In this document: in pieces, positions 8,390 to 16,797 of the stretch
Numbering within the stretch: position 1 is the first letter of the stretch
How the letters are laid out: every line of letters starts with the position of its first letter
DNA from: Diaminobutyricimonas sp. LJ205
GTDB taxonomy: Bacteria > Actinomycetota > Actinomycetes > Actinomycetales > Microbacteriaceae
Direction of reading: 5' to 3'
Length of the DNA stretch: 64,000 nucleotides
Assembly (NCBI RefSeq): GCF_009755725.1
Contig: NZ_CP046619.1
Coordinates: forward strand, 3,038,001 to 3,102,000
Position numbers and translations under genes: made by a program
The notes under the pieces: generated by a model
Database searches by the model: none
Told to the model about the DNA's origin: nothing
Seen by the model: the letters and a program-made list of their open reading frames with translations, nothing else

Positions 8390-8728
8390 ATGGCGAATGA
8401 CGAACTCAGCACCGTCTTCGCAGCCCTCGCTGATCCGACGCGGAGGGCGATCCTGTCGCGGCTGCGGCAGGGCGCGGCGACGGTGGGTGAGCTCGCCGAA
8501 CCGTTTTCGATGAGCAGGCCGGCCATCAGCCAGCACCTGCGGGTGCTGGAGAAGGCGGGACTGATCGAGCGGGCAGCCACGGCGCAGTGGCGCACCTGCA
8601 CCCTGCGCACCGAACCGCTCGAGGATGTCTCCGACTGGATCGACCGCCACCGCGGCGCCTGGAACGAGCGCTTCGACCTGCTCGATGAGCGACTCCGTGA
8701 ACTCAAAAGAGAGAACACCGATGCCTGA
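8390..8728 (+). CDS. ArsR-family winged-helix transcriptional regulator
   Basis: A 112-residue protein with a classic ArsR fold: VFAALADPTRRAILSRLRQG, VGELAEPFSMSRPAISQHLRVLEKAGLIER (recognition helix around residues 43-60), then a C-terminal helix. It has no Cys pairs or metal motif, so it is probably not a metal sensor. This is the subgroup habitually encoded next to an SRPBCC/AHSA1 protein, as here, where the two genes overlap by 8 bp. AAGGAG lies 11 nt upstream of the ATG, and an inverted repeat overlaps that region. Confidence 0.92.
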   Translation: MANDELSTVFAALADPTRRAILSRLRQGAATVGELAEPFSMSRPAISQHLRVLEKAGLIERAATAQWRTCTLRTEPLEDVSDWIDRHRGAWNERFDLLDERLRELKRENTDA

Positions 8729-9176
8729 GCGCAACACCACGCAACAGAAGCAGTTCACCATCGTCCGCGTGTTCGATGCCCCACGCAGCGTCATCTGGCG
8801 CGCCTGGACCGACCCCGACGAAGCGGCCACCTGGTGGCACCCGCGCGAGGTGGTCACCCCGCGGGCCTCCGTCCGCATCGACGCACGCGTCGGCGGCCGC
8901 TACGAGCACCGGATGATCGCCCCCGACGCCACCGAGTACCCGACCGGCGGCGAGTACCTCGAGGTGCAGGAGCCCGAGCGGCTCAAGTTCACCTGGGCAG
9001 ACCCGGGCGATCCGCTGGAGGACGCCCCGGTGATCACGGTCGTGCTGGCCGAGCTCGACGGCGACCGCACCGAGATGACCTTCACCGTGCAGGGCGTCGA
9101 CGGCCAACCCGGTGATGACTACATCTACGACGGCTGGGACCAGGCGTTCGACATCCTCGTCGAGCACCTTCGCTGA
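8721..9176 (+). CDS. SRPBCC (AHSA1-like) domain protein
   Basis: The frame is open further upstream, but the ATG at 8721 (GAGAG 7 nt before it) overlaps the ArsR stop by 8 bp and starts the fold correctly: 151 residues. Features are FTIVRVFDAPRSVIWRAWTDP, WWHPREV, GGRYEHRMIAPDG-like strand, LKFTWADPGDPLEDAPVITV and the C-terminal helix GWDQAFDILVEHL. The domain forms a hydrophobic ligand cavity. ArsR/SRPBCC pairs are common, but their ligand is generally unknown. Co-transcribed with the regulator. Confidence 0.9.
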   Translation: MPERNTTQQKQFTIVRVFDAPRSVIWRAWTDPDEAATWWHPREVVTPRASVRIDARVGGRYEHRMIAPDATEYPTGGEYLEVQEPERLKFTWADPGDPLEDAPVITVVLAELDGDRTEMTFTVQGVDGQPGDDYIYDGWDQAFDILVEHLR

Positions 9177-9258
9177 GCAGCATCCCCCTCAAGGCGGACA
9201 GCCGAAACCCACCACGAGACGGATGCCGCGGGCATCCGGGCATCCGTAACGTGGAGGC

Positions 9259-10143
9259 ATGCTCGAATTAAAGGGACTTAACCGGTCGTTCGGCGACCGG
9301 CACGTGCTGCGGGATGTCAGCTTCGCCGTCGCCCCCGGCCGGATGACCGGCTTCGTCGGCGGAAACGGCGCAGGCAAGACCACGACGATGCGCATCATCC
9401 TCGGCGTGCTCGCGGCGAACTCGGGAACGGTGACGCTCGATGGCCGCCCGCTCACCGCCACCGACCGCACTCGCTTCGGCTACATGCCGGAAGAGCGCGG
9501 GCTGTACCCGAAGATGAAGGTCGCCGAGCAGACCATCTACCTGGGCCGGCTGCATGGCATGTCGACGGATGCCGCGACCCGCGCCACCACGGAGCTGCTT
9601 GAGCAGCTTGGCCTGGCCGAGCGCGCGAACGACCCGATCGAGAGCCTGTCGCTCGGCAACCAGCAGCGCGCGCAGATCGCGGCCGCGCTGGTGCATGACC
9701 CCGAGGTGCTGATCCTCGACGAGCCGTTCTCGGGGCTCGACCCGATGGCGGTCGAGGTGGTGCAGTCGGTACTCGCCGGCTATGCCGCCAGGGGAGTGCC
9801 GGTGCTGTTCTCCTCGCACCAGCTCGACATCGTCGAGCGACTCTGCGACGACCTGGTCGTCATTGCGGACGGGCAGATCAGGGCCAGCGGGTCCCGCGAG
9901 GGGCTGCGCGCTCAGCACTCCGGCGAGCGCTACGAGCTCGAGGTTGCCGGTGACGCCGGCTGGCTGCGCGACGAGCCGGGCATCGACGTGCTCGAGTTCG
10001 ACGGCGGATATGCCGTATTCGACGCGACTCAGGATGGCGCGGCCCAGCGCGTGCTGCAGAAGGCCGCAGCATCCGCCCCCGTCCAGCGCTTCGCTCCCAA
10101 GCAGCCGAGTCTCGCCCAGATCTTCAAGGAGGTCATCAAGTGA
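9259..10143 (+). CDS. ABC transporter ATP-binding protein (NatA/YhaQ-like exporter)
   Basis: A 294-residue ATPase: Walker A GGNGAGKTT, Q-loop region GYMPEERGLYPKM, signature SLSLGNQQRAQIAAALV, Walker B VLILDEPFSGLD, H-switch FSSHQLDIVERL, then about 80 C-terminal residues. The MPEERGLYPKM stretch is characteristic of the NatA/YhaQ group that pairs with NatB-like permeases in Na+ or drug extrusion. The permease gene overlaps its stop by 4 bp. TAACGT (9247-9252) ends 6 nt before the ATG and the GGAGG is too close to act as a ribosome site, so a leaderless start is likely. Confidence 0.93.
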   Translation: MLELKGLNRSFGDRHVLRDVSFAVAPGRMTGFVGGNGAGKTTTMRIILGVLAANSGTVTLDGRPLTATDRTRFGYMPEERGLYPKMKVAEQTIYLGRLHGMSTDAATRATTELLEQLGLAERANDPIESLSLGNQQRAQIAAALVHDPEVLILDEPFSGLDPMAVEVVQSVLAGYAARGVPVLFSSHQLDIVERLCDDLVVIADGQIRASGSREGLRAQHSGERYELEVAGDAGWLRDEPGIDVLEFDGGYAVFDATQDGAAQRVLQKAAASAPVQRFAPKQPSLAQIFKEVIK

Positions 10144-11234
10144 CCAGTCGCCACACGTCACCCGGAACCCTGCAGGGCACCTGGCTCGTCGCCGAACGCG
10201 AGGTGCGGATGCGGATGCGCAGCAAGAGCTTCCTGATCTCCACCGGCATCCTGCTGCTGCTCGTGCTCGCTGGTGTGATGCTGCCCTCCCTGTTCGCCGA
10301 CAACTCGCTGCCCAAGGTGGCCGCGGTCGGCTCGGCGGTTTCGGTCGCCGAATCCACCGGCGCTCTCGAGGTCACCGAGGCCGCCTCGGTGGACGAAGCT
10401 GAAGAGCTCGTCCGCTCGGAGGAAGTCGCCGCCGCGCTGGTGCCCGACCCCGGGTCACCGACTGAGGTGGCGGTGATCGCGCTCGAGGAAGTGCCGGGCT
10501 CGGTGCTGAACCTGCTCAGCGTCGCCCCGACGATTGAACTGCTCGAGCCGTCGGACGCGAACCCTGCGCTGGCGTACCTGGTGGCATTCGCGTTCGGCCT
10601 GATCTTCTTCGTCTCGGCGATCACCTTCGGTTCGATGATCGCGCAGAGCGTGGTCGAGGAGAAGCAGACCCGCATCATCGAAATCCTGATGGCCACGCTG
10701 CCGGTTCGCGTGCTGCTCGCCGGCAAGATCGTCGGCAACAGCATCCTCGCGTTCGGTCAGATCCTGCTGGTGGCGATCGTCACCGGGGTCGGCATGCTCG
10801 CCTCCGGTCAGGACCTGCTGCTCGCTGACGTCGGACCGTCGATCGTCTGGTTCGTGGTGTTCTTCCTGTTCGGCTTCGTGCTGCTGGCGGCCATGTTCGC
10901 CGCGACCGGTGCGATGGTGTCGCGCCAGGAAGACCTCGGCGCGACCACGACCCCGGTGACGATGCTCATCATGGTCCCGTACTTCGCGATCATCTTCTTC
11001 TACGACAACCCACTGGTGCTGACGATCATGTCGTACGTGCCGTTCTCCGCTCCGGTCGGGATGCCGATGCGGGTGTTCCTGGGCGAAACGCTGTGGTGGG
11101 AGCCGGTGCTCTCGCTGATCGTGCTGATCGTCTCGACCATCATCGTGATCGGGATCGGCTCGCGGATCTACTCGAACTCGCTGCTGCGGACCGGCGCCCG
11201 GGTCACCCTCAAGGAGGCGCTGACCGGCGCGTAA
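10140..11234 (+). CDS. ABC-2 type permease (NatB-like)
   Basis: A 364-residue membrane protein starting at GTG in the GTGA overlap with the ATPase gene, with AAGGAGG upstream. The layout is that of NatB/YhaP: one N-terminal helix (about residues 30-50), a roughly 100-residue extracellular domain (FADNSLPKVAAVGSAVSVAE onward), then five to six helices with the conserved VEEKQTRIIEILMATLPVR loop. With the preceding ATPase it should form a homodimeric exporter. The substrate is unknown; Na+ or antimicrobial export are the usual roles. A long palindromic repeat follows the stop. Confidence 0.92.
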   Translation: MTSRHTSPGTLQGTWLVAEREVRMRMRSKSFLISTGILLLLVLAGVMLPSLFADNSLPKVAAVGSAVSVAESTGALEVTEAASVDEAEELVRSEEVAAALVPDPGSPTEVAVIALEEVPGSVLNLLSVAPTIELLEPSDANPALAYLVAFAFGLIFFVSAITFGSMIAQSVVEEKQTRIIEILMATLPVRVLLAGKIVGNSILAFGQILLVAIVTGVGMLASGQDLLLADVGPSIVWFVVFFLFGFVLLAAMFAATGAMVSRQEDLGATTTPVTMLIMVPYFAIIFFYDNPLVLTIMSYVPFSAPVGMPMRVFLGETLWWEPVLSLIVLIVSTIIVIGIGSRIYSNSLLRTGARVTLKEALTGA

Positions 11235-11258
11235 CCGGCCCCGCCCCTTCCCTTACGG

Positions 11259-11316
11259 TGAGGTGCCCGAAAGTCCTAGTGCAGCCGCCCGCGCACTAGG
11301 ACTTTTGGGCACCTCA
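11259..11316. repeat. Long palindromic intergenic repeat, GGTGCCC subtype (copy A)
   Basis: Two 24-nt arms (11259-11282, 11293-11316) pair with a single G-U over a 10-nt loop. Left arm core: GAGGTGCCCGAAAGTCCTAG. Same subtype as 24642-24701 and related to the copies at 26027, 37473 and 43494. It lies between two convergent genes and would work as a bidirectional hairpin terminator, though it lacks a T-tract. Confidence 0.9.
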
Positions 11317-11321
11317 GGGCG

Positions 11322-11936
11322 TCAAGCAGGGGCGACGGGCTGCCGCAGGATCGTCTTGAGCTTCTCGGCAGGGGTTCGGCGCGGGTCGCTGAGGTAGATC
11401 TCGTGGTGTTTCCCCGTCATCCGCAGTCCCTGGGCGGGGATGAACTCGTTGTGCATCGCCTCGAGCACCGGGCCCTCATCGTCGTAGGCGCCGACGTGCA
11501 GGGTCTGCACACACAGTCCTTCGTCGAATCGTTCGAGGCGCAGGGCGTCGAGCAGCGGTGCGCCGTTCTTTCGGGCGATGGTTTCGCGCGCCTGATCGAA
11601 CTGTTCGGGCGTGATCCACTCGGGGACCAGGTTCATCAGCGTCCAGTCCCACCGCGATTTGTCCCGCGCGGTGGTGAAGCTGGCCATGTCGTCGGACCAC
11701 CAGAGCGCTTCGAGCGGCATCACCGCGTAGTCGCGTCCGAGCTCACCCTTGCTGAGGAACTTCAGCGCGTACGCGACGGGATAGATCGTTGTCAACGCGC
11801 CCTGGTAGGCCTCGGCATTGTTGGGGTCGCCGTGCCCGTCGATCATCAGGAACTGCATCGCGGGCACCGTCACGACCGAGAATTTGCCACGCGCCGCGGT
11901 GTAGCTGTCGATCTGGTTCTTGAAGTCGACCTTCAC
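11322..11936 (-). CDS. GyrI-like small-molecule-binding domain protein
   Basis: About 204 residues of the GyrI-like/SOUL-type fold: FSVVTVPAMQFLMIDGHGDP near the N-terminus, then a body containing LKFLSKGELGRDYAVMPLE, LWW, PEWITPEQFDQAR and HVGAYDDEGPVLEAMHNEF, ending with KHHEIYLSDPRRTPAEKLKT. These are all hallmarks of the stand-alone GyrI-like family. Members bind and sometimes hydrolyse small hydrophobic compounds. I prefer the GTG at 11936 because TACTCT ends exactly 7 nt upstream (leaderless pattern); a GTG at 11942 is also in frame. Divergent from the threonine aldolase gene. Confidence 0.85.
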   Translation of the reverse strand: MKVDFKNQIDSYTAARGKFSVVTVPAMQFLMIDGHGDPNNAEAYQGALTTIYPVAYALKFLSKGELGRDYAVMPLEALWWSDDMASFTTARDKSRWDWTLMNLVPEWITPEQFDQARETIARKNGAPLLDALRLERFDEGLCVQTLHVGAYDDEGPVLEAMHNEFIPAQGLRMTGKHHEIYLSDPRRTPAEKLKTILRQPVAPA

Positions 11937-11988
11937 GAGCACCAGAGTATGCGGCGGGATTCCGCCCCGAGACGACAGAATGGAACGC

Positions 11989-13077
11989 GTGACTCAACTC
12001 CACGATGTGAACGTGCGCGGCTTTGCTTCTGACAACTACGCGGGCGCGCATCCCGAGGTGCTTGCCGCGATCGCGGACGCCAACGGCGGCCACCAGATCG
12101 CCTATGGCGAGGATGTCTACACCGCACGCTTGCAGGAGGTGTTCCGCGAGCACTTCGGCGAGCAGGCCGAGGTGTTCCCCGTCTTCAACGGCACCGGAGC
12201 GAACGTCACCGCGCTGACTAGCCTGCTGCCGCGCTGGGGCGCGGTGATCGCCGCGAAGACCGCGCACATCAACACCGATGAGGCCGGCGCCCCGGAGCGG
12301 GTGAACGGCCTCAAGCTGCTCACCGTCGACACCCCGGACGGCAAGCTCACCCCCGAGCTGATCGACGAGGAAGCCTGGGGCTGGGGCGACGAGCACCGCG
12401 CGCAACCGCTCGCGGTGAGCATCACGCAGACCACCGAGCTGGGCACGCTGTACTCGGTCGACGAGATCCGCGCGATCGCCGACCACGTGCACGCCCGCGG
12501 GATGCGCCTGCACATGGACGGCGCCCGGCTGTCGAACGCGGCCGCCGCGCTGGGCGTGCCGTTCAGGGAGTTCACCACGGATGCCGGCGTCGACATCCTC
12601 AGCTTCGGCGGCACCAAGAACGGGCTGCTCTACGGTGAGGCCATCGTGGTGCTGAACCCCGAGGCATCCAACGGCCTGATCTACCTGCGCAAACTGAACA
12701 TGCAGCTGGCCTCGAAGATGCGGTTCGTGTCTGCGCAGCTGATCGCGCTGCTTAGCGATGAGCTGTACCTGCGCTCGGCGCGGCATGCGAACGACATGGC
12801 GACGCGGCTGCGCGCGCGGCTCGAGTCGGAGATCTCGGCAGGCTCGATCAGCGGGGGAGGCTCGATCAGTGGGGTCAGCTTCACCCAGGCCACCCAGTCG
12901 AACGCGGTGTTCGCGATCCTCCCGCCGGGGGTTGCCGACCGGCTGCGCGAGCAGTTCCGCTTCTACGACTGGAACCCGGCGACCGGGGAGGTGCGCTGGA
13001 TGTGCTCCTTCGACACCACCGAGGACGACATCGACGCCTTCGCTGCGGCGATCCGCGAGGAGCTAAGCCGCGCATAG
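11989..13077 (+). CDS. Low-specificity threonine aldolase / beta-eliminating lyase (PLP)
   Basis: A PLP fold-type I enzyme: FASDNYAGAHPEVLAAI at the N-terminus, YGEDVYTARLQEVF, FNGTGANVTAL, LHMDGARLSNAAAALG, and the cofactor lysine in SFGGTKNGLLYGEA. It should cleave L-threonine or related beta-hydroxy amino acids to glycine plus aldehyde. The start is uncertain: GTG at 11989 follows CAGAAT by 7 nt, and an ATG at 11980 is in frame without a ribosome site. Unusually, residues around 283-296 (SAGSISGGGSISG) are encoded by a copy of the dispersed palindrome (12832-12875) inserted in frame between two helices. Confidence 0.9.
   Translation: MTQLHDVNVRGFASDNYAGAHPEVLAAIADANGGHQIAYGEDVYTARLQEVFREHFGEQAEVFPVFNGTGANVTALTSLLPRWGAVIAAKTAHINTDEAGAPERVNGLKLLTVDTPDGKLTPELIDEEAWGWGDEHRAQPLAVSITQTTELGTLYSVDEIRAIADHVHARGMRLHMDGARLSNAAAALGVPFREFTTDAGVDILSFGGTKNGLLYGEAIVVLNPEASNGLIYLRKLNMQLASKMRFVSAQLIALLSDELYLRSARHANDMATRLRARLESEISAGSISGGGSISGVSFTQATQSNAVFAILPPGVADRLREQFRFYDWNPATGEVRWMCSFDTTEDDIDAFAAAIREELSRA
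12832..12875. repeat. GGTCGAGCTTG-family repeat inserted in frame in the threonine aldolase gene
   Basis: GATCTCGGCAGGCTCGATCAGCGG-type sequence followed by a second GGCTCGATCAGTGGGG half. It matches the right arm of the palindromes at 40064 and 49289. It encodes a Gly/Ser-rich loop with no counterpart expected in the family. Confidence 0.65.
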
Positions 13078-13121
13078 GCATTTCCGGCACTGACGCGCTA
13101 ACCCACTGACCCCTCCGGCAG

Positions 13122-13149
13122 CACCTTCCCAGCGAAGCGGAGGAAGGTG
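13122..13149 (+). promoter_or_regulatory. Hairpin that could sequester the acyl-CoA ligase ribosome site
   Basis: CACCTTCC (13122-13129) pairs perfectly with GGAAGGTG (13142-13149) across 12 nt. The 3' arm contains the GGAAGG ribosome site of the GTG start at 13155. Pairing would hide the site. Role inferred; an 8-bp stem could arise by chance. Confidence 0.35.
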
Positions 13150-13154
13150 GGGAT

Positions 13155-14855
13155 GTGAGCGTCTTTGCAACGAAACCCTGGTTGAGTGCCTACGCGAAGG
13201 GGGTTCCGAGCGAGATCCCGCCGAGTGACGAAACCCTGGTTGATCTGATCGACGCGTCCACGCGCAAATACCGCGGCAAGCCTGCACTCGACTTCTTCGG
13301 TGCGACCACCCGGTACTCCGAACTGGGTGAGCAGATCACCAGGGCGGCGGAGGGTTTGCGCCGACTGGGCGTCGCCCGCGGCGATCGGGTCGCGCTGGTG
13401 CTGCCGAACAGCCCGCAGCATATCGTCGCGTTCTACGCGGTGCTGCGCCTCGGCGCCATTGTCGTCGAGCACAACCCGCTCTACACAAAACCGGAACTGC
13501 GTCACCAGTTCGAAGACCACGGCGCCCGCACCGCCATCGTCTGGGACAAGGTCGCGGAGACCGTCAACGATTTTCCGTCGGATCTGCACGTCGACACCGT
13601 CATCGGCGTGGACATCACCCAGGGAATGCCTCTCAAGACCCGGATGGCGCTCAAGCTTCCGCTCAGGAAGGCCCGCGACGCGCGTGACCAACTCACCGCC
13701 GGGCGGCTGCCCCGGGGGGTTGTGCCGTGGGAAGACGTGGTCAATTCGCCCCGATTGCGGCGCTCGCATCCACGTCCGGTCGCCGACGACGTAGCGGTTC
13801 TGCAATACACGAGCGGCACCACCGGAGCGCCGAAGGGTGCCATCCTGACGCATCGCAACCTGCGGGTGAACGCTGCCCAGGGCGAAGCGTGGGTGCCCGG
13901 ACTGCGTCGCGGTCGGGAGGTGTTCTACGCGGTGCTGCCGATGTTCCATGCCTACGGGCTGACGCTGTGCCTGACCTTCGCGATGGCGATGGGCGCGCGA
14001 CTGGTGCTGCTGCCCAAGTTCGACGAGAAGCTCATGCTCGACGCGATGAAGCGCACGCCGGCAACCTTCCTGCCCGCGGTTCCGCCGATCTACGACCGGT
14101 TGGTGCGCGCTGCCCGCGAGAAGCACGTCAGCCTGCGCAGCATCCGCTACGGCATCTCCGGGGCGATGAGCCTGGCGCCCGCCACCGTCGAGACGTGGGA
14201 GAAGGCAACCGGCGGGCTTCTCGTCGAGGGCTACGGGATGACCGAGTCCTCACCGGTCGCGCTCGGCAATCCGATCGGGCCCAGCCGCCGCCCGGGAACG
14301 GTTGGCGTGCCGTTTCCGTCAACCGAGATCCGCGTGGTCGATCCGGATGACCCCACCGTCGATCGCGGGTTCGAGGAGGAAGGCGAGCTGCTGCTGCGCG
14401 GGCCGCAGGTGTTCCTCGGCTATTGGAAACGGCCGAACGACACCGCCGAGTCGCTGCTGCCCGGCGGCTGGCTACGCACCGGCGACATCGTGCGCGTGTC
14501 GGTCGATGGCTACGTGACGGTGGTCGACCGGATCAAGGAGCTGATCATCACCGGCGGGTTCAACGTCGCACCGAGCGAAGTGGACCGGGCGATGCTCGCC
14601 CACCCCGCGGTGATCGATGCCGCGACCGTTGCCCTGCCGAACAAGTACGGCGGCGAGGACGTTGCCACCGCGGTGATCCTGGCCGATGGCTCTTCGCTGG
14701 ACGTCGAGGCACTGCGGGCCTGGTGCCGCGAGCGGCTCGCCGACTACAAGGTGCCGAAGACCGTGGTCCAGTTCACCGAACTACCCCGCTCGCTGGTCGG
14801 CAAGGTGCTGCGCCGGGAGGTCCGCGAACAGCTGATCCAGCAGCGCCCAGTGTAG
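13155..14855 (+). CDS. Long-chain acyl-CoA ligase (AMP-forming synthetase, FadD-like)
   Basis: 566 residues of the adenylate-forming superfamily: P-loop-like YTSGTTGAPKGAILTHRNL (A3), GYGMTESSPVALGNP (A5), GWLRTGDIVRVSVDGYVTVVDR (A7) and the catalytic lysine region LPRSLVGKVLRREVRE (A10). The N-terminus YRGKPALDFFGATTRYSELG and LGAIVVEHNPLYT fit fatty-acyl ligases. It should activate fatty acids with ATP and CoA. The start is a GTG with a strong GGAGGAAGG; a hairpin overlaps it. No pathway partners are adjacent. The gene runs convergently into the alkD relic. Confidence 0.92.
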   Translation: MSVFATKPWLSAYAKGVPSEIPPSDETLVDLIDASTRKYRGKPALDFFGATTRYSELGEQITRAAEGLRRLGVARGDRVALVLPNSPQHIVAFYAVLRLGAIVVEHNPLYTKPELRHQFEDHGARTAIVWDKVAETVNDFPSDLHVDTVIGVDITQGMPLKTRMALKLPLRKARDARDQLTAGRLPRGVVPWEDVVNSPRLRRSHPRPVADDVAVLQYTSGTTGAPKGAILTHRNLRVNAAQGEAWVPGLRRGREVFYAVLPMFHAYGLTLCLTFAMAMGARLVLLPKFDEKLMLDAMKRTPATFLPAVPPIYDRLVRAAREKHVSLRSIRYGISGAMSLAPATVETWEKATGGLLVEGYGMTESSPVALGNPIGPSRRPGTVGVPFPSTEIRVVDPDDPTVDRGFEEEGELLLRGPQVFLGYWKRPNDTAESLLPGGWLRTGDIVRVSVDGYVTVVDRIKELIITGGFNVAPSEVDRAMLAHPAVIDAATVALPNKYGGEDVATAVILADGSSLDVEALRAWCRERLADYKVPKTVVQFTELPRSLVGKVLRREVREQLIQQRPV

Positions 14856-14898
14856 GACGGACCTCGGCGCGCCGGTTGCGGCGCAGGTGAGGCGCGGG

Positions 14899-15659
14899 TT
14901 AGGGCGCGCGCAGCGCCCGGTAGTGCGCCCGCTCGGCCGGGTCGAGGTGCTCGGTGGCATAGCTGAGCATCGTCCGCGGCATCCGTGCCGCCTGCGCATC
15001 GAGGAAGCCGGTGAGCGTGGCACGGTCGACGCGCTTGCCGACCTCGCGCAGCATCCAGCCGACCGCCTTGTGGATCAGATCTTCCCGGTCGGCCAGCAGC
15101 CGTTCGGCGAGGTGCAGGGTCGGCGCGGCGTCGCCCTGCTTGATGAAGGCGAAGGTGGCGAGCACGGCGACGCGGCGCTCCCACAGCGACTCGCTCGCCG
15201 CCAAGTCGTCGAGCAGAACGAGTGACCGACCGGCCTGGGACTCGCCTGCCAGATATTCACCGACCAGGTACTCGGCCGAGCAGTCGACGAGGTCCCAGTT
15301 GTTCACCCGTCCGGCGCGCACCGCGTCGAGGTAGGCGGCGTGCAACGCCGCGCGCGCCGGCTCGTCGCGGGTACGCGAACGTTCGCCCGCTTCCACTGGG
15401 CGACCATCACGAAGAGCGCGGCAAGCCGGTGCTCGTGCACCGGACTCAGCAGCAGAGCGGATGCCTCGGCGAGCGGCATCCGATCGAATCCGCGCACCAT
15501 GGCACGCGTCGCCGGCACCCGCAATCCGATGAAGACATCGCCCTCGCCGTACTGGCCCGGACCTGTCTTGAAGAAGCGCTGCAGAAAGGCGGCGTCCTCA
15601 GGGTTGCCGGCCGCGTCGAGCGCCGCCGCAAGTGCGGATGCGGTGGACGACTCGGTCAT
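14899..15659 (-). pseudogene. DNA alkylation repair glycosylase (AlkD-like), frameshifted
   Basis: Two overlapping frames together make one AlkD. Frame 1 (from the ATG at 15659) gives AAFLQRFFKTGPGQYGEGDVFIGLRVPATR ... SPVHEHRLAALFVMVAQWKRAN in pieces. Frame 2, after about 15385, gives DEPARAALHAAYLDA, NNWDLVDCSAEYLVGEYL, LWERRVAVLATFAFIKQGD, LIHKAVGWMLREVGKR and MPRTMLSYATEHL. The expected catalytic residues of AlkD (Trp/Asp of NNWDLVD and Arg of WERR) are in the second frame. A single missing base at about 15365-15385 explains the break, so an assembly error, a recent mutation or programmed slippage are all possible. TAGGGT ends 6 nt before the ATG (leaderless pattern). Confidence 0.85.
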
Positions 15660-15688
15660 GCCGGAACCCTAGTTGAACCGCGGTCCCG

Positions 15689-16705
15689 CTACGACCCGTC
15701 GAACTCGAGCAGCACCTTGCAGCTCTCCTGGCCATTCGTCGCAACGGCGAAGGCCTCGGAGGCACGGTCCACGGGGAACGCGTGAGTGATCAGCTCATCG
15801 GCGGCGGGGGTCTCCGCAAGGATGGCGAGCGCGCGGTCCATCTCACTGGCGAAGCGGAACGAGCCGCGCAGATCGAGCTCTCGGCTCACGAGCAGACCCA
15901 TCGGCAGCGAGATCGGATCGAGGGGGAGATTGCCCACCTGGACGATCGTGCCGCCAATGGCGACCGTCTTGATCAAGTGCGCAAGCGAAGCTCCGGCTCC
16001 CGAGGCTTCGATGGCGACGGTGTGCTCACTCGGCACGGGCTGCCCGACGTCGAGCACCTGGTCGGCACCGACCTTGAGCGCTCGTTCCCGGGCGGACTCC
16101 GCAGGGTCGATGGCGGTGATCTGCGCCGCTCCTGCAGCGCGGAGGGCGATGATGGCGAGCGCCCCGACCGGTCCGCATCCGCTGACCAGCACCTTCTGGC
16201 CGGCGACATCCCCGGCGCGGGAAACAGCGTGCAGCGCCACGGCGAACGGCTCCGCCAGCGCGGCCCGGCGCTTGCTCAGACCCTGAGGGATGATGCGCAC
16301 CTGGCTCGAATGCACTGCGATCTCGTCGGCGAACGCGCCATCACGGTGCGGCGCCACGGCCGCGGAGCCGAGGTAGGACAGCTGCGGGTGCAGGTTCTCA
16401 CGTCCGGTGAGACGAGAAGGCAGCGGCCCGGTCGTCGATGCTGGGTACACCGTCACGGCCGTCCCGGGGCTGACCGAGCTGACGGACTCGCCAATCGCGG
16501 TGACCGTGCCCGACAGTTCGTGACCAAGAACGAACGGATGCGATTGCACCGCGCTGCCCGACCGGCCGGACTTCCAGTAGGAGGTGTCCGAGCCGCAGAT
16601 TCCAGCCCAGGCCACCCGGATCACAACGTCCTCAGGACCAACCGTCGGCGACGGCCGGTCTGCGAGCCGCAGATCGCCTGCCGCATGGAGTTCGAGGACG
16701 CGCAT
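15689..16705 (-). CDS. Zinc-type alcohol/polyol dehydrogenase, L-idonate 5-dehydrogenase-like, without the structural-zinc cysteines
   Basis: A 338-residue MDR enzyme (ATG at 16705, AAAGG upstream). The catalytic-zinc site is intact: AGICGSD, GHELSG, LAEPFAVALHA; the Rossmann motif is GCGPVGALA. YLGSAAVAPHRDGAFADE and DLRGSFRFASEMDRALA resemble L-idonate 5-dehydrogenase and sorbitol dehydrogenases. The loop that normally carries four Cys for structural zinc reads VYPASTTGPLPSRLTGRENL, with no cysteine at all. It should oxidise a sugar acid or polyol with NAD(P). It is the last gene of a three-gene reverse-strand set with a GntR regulator and an Nramp-like transporter. Confidence 0.88.
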   Translation of the reverse strand: MRVLELHAAGDLRLADRPSPTVGPEDVVIRVAWAGICGSDTSYWKSGRSGSAVQSHPFVLGHELSGTVTAIGESVSSVSPGTAVTVYPASTTGPLPSRLTGRENLHPQLSYLGSAAVAPHRDGAFADEIAVHSSQVRIIPQGLSKRRAALAEPFAVALHAVSRAGDVAGQKVLVSGCGPVGALAIIALRAAGAAQITAIDPAESARERALKVGADQVLDVGQPVPSEHTVAIEASGAGASLAHLIKTVAIGGTIVQVGNLPLDPISLPMGLLVSRELDLRGSFRFASEMDRALAILAETPAADELITHAFPVDRASEAFAVATNGQESCKVLLEFDGS

Positions 16706-16774
16706 TAGGGCTACCTTTCCGCAGGTTACAGAACCGATGCGGAACGACATCGGCGCTCACATCAGCGTAACAGT

Positions 16775-16797
16775 ACCTGTATGCCTATATGACAGGT
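16775..16797. promoter_or_regulatory. Candidate GntR operator upstream of the dehydrogenase
   Basis: ACCTGT (16775-16780) and ACAGGT (16792-16797) form a perfect dyad with an 11-bp centre. It overlaps the last codons of the GntR gene and lies 70 bp upstream of the dehydrogenase start. FadR-type GntR proteins bind short spaced palindromes. Assignment is inferred. Confidence 0.5.
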
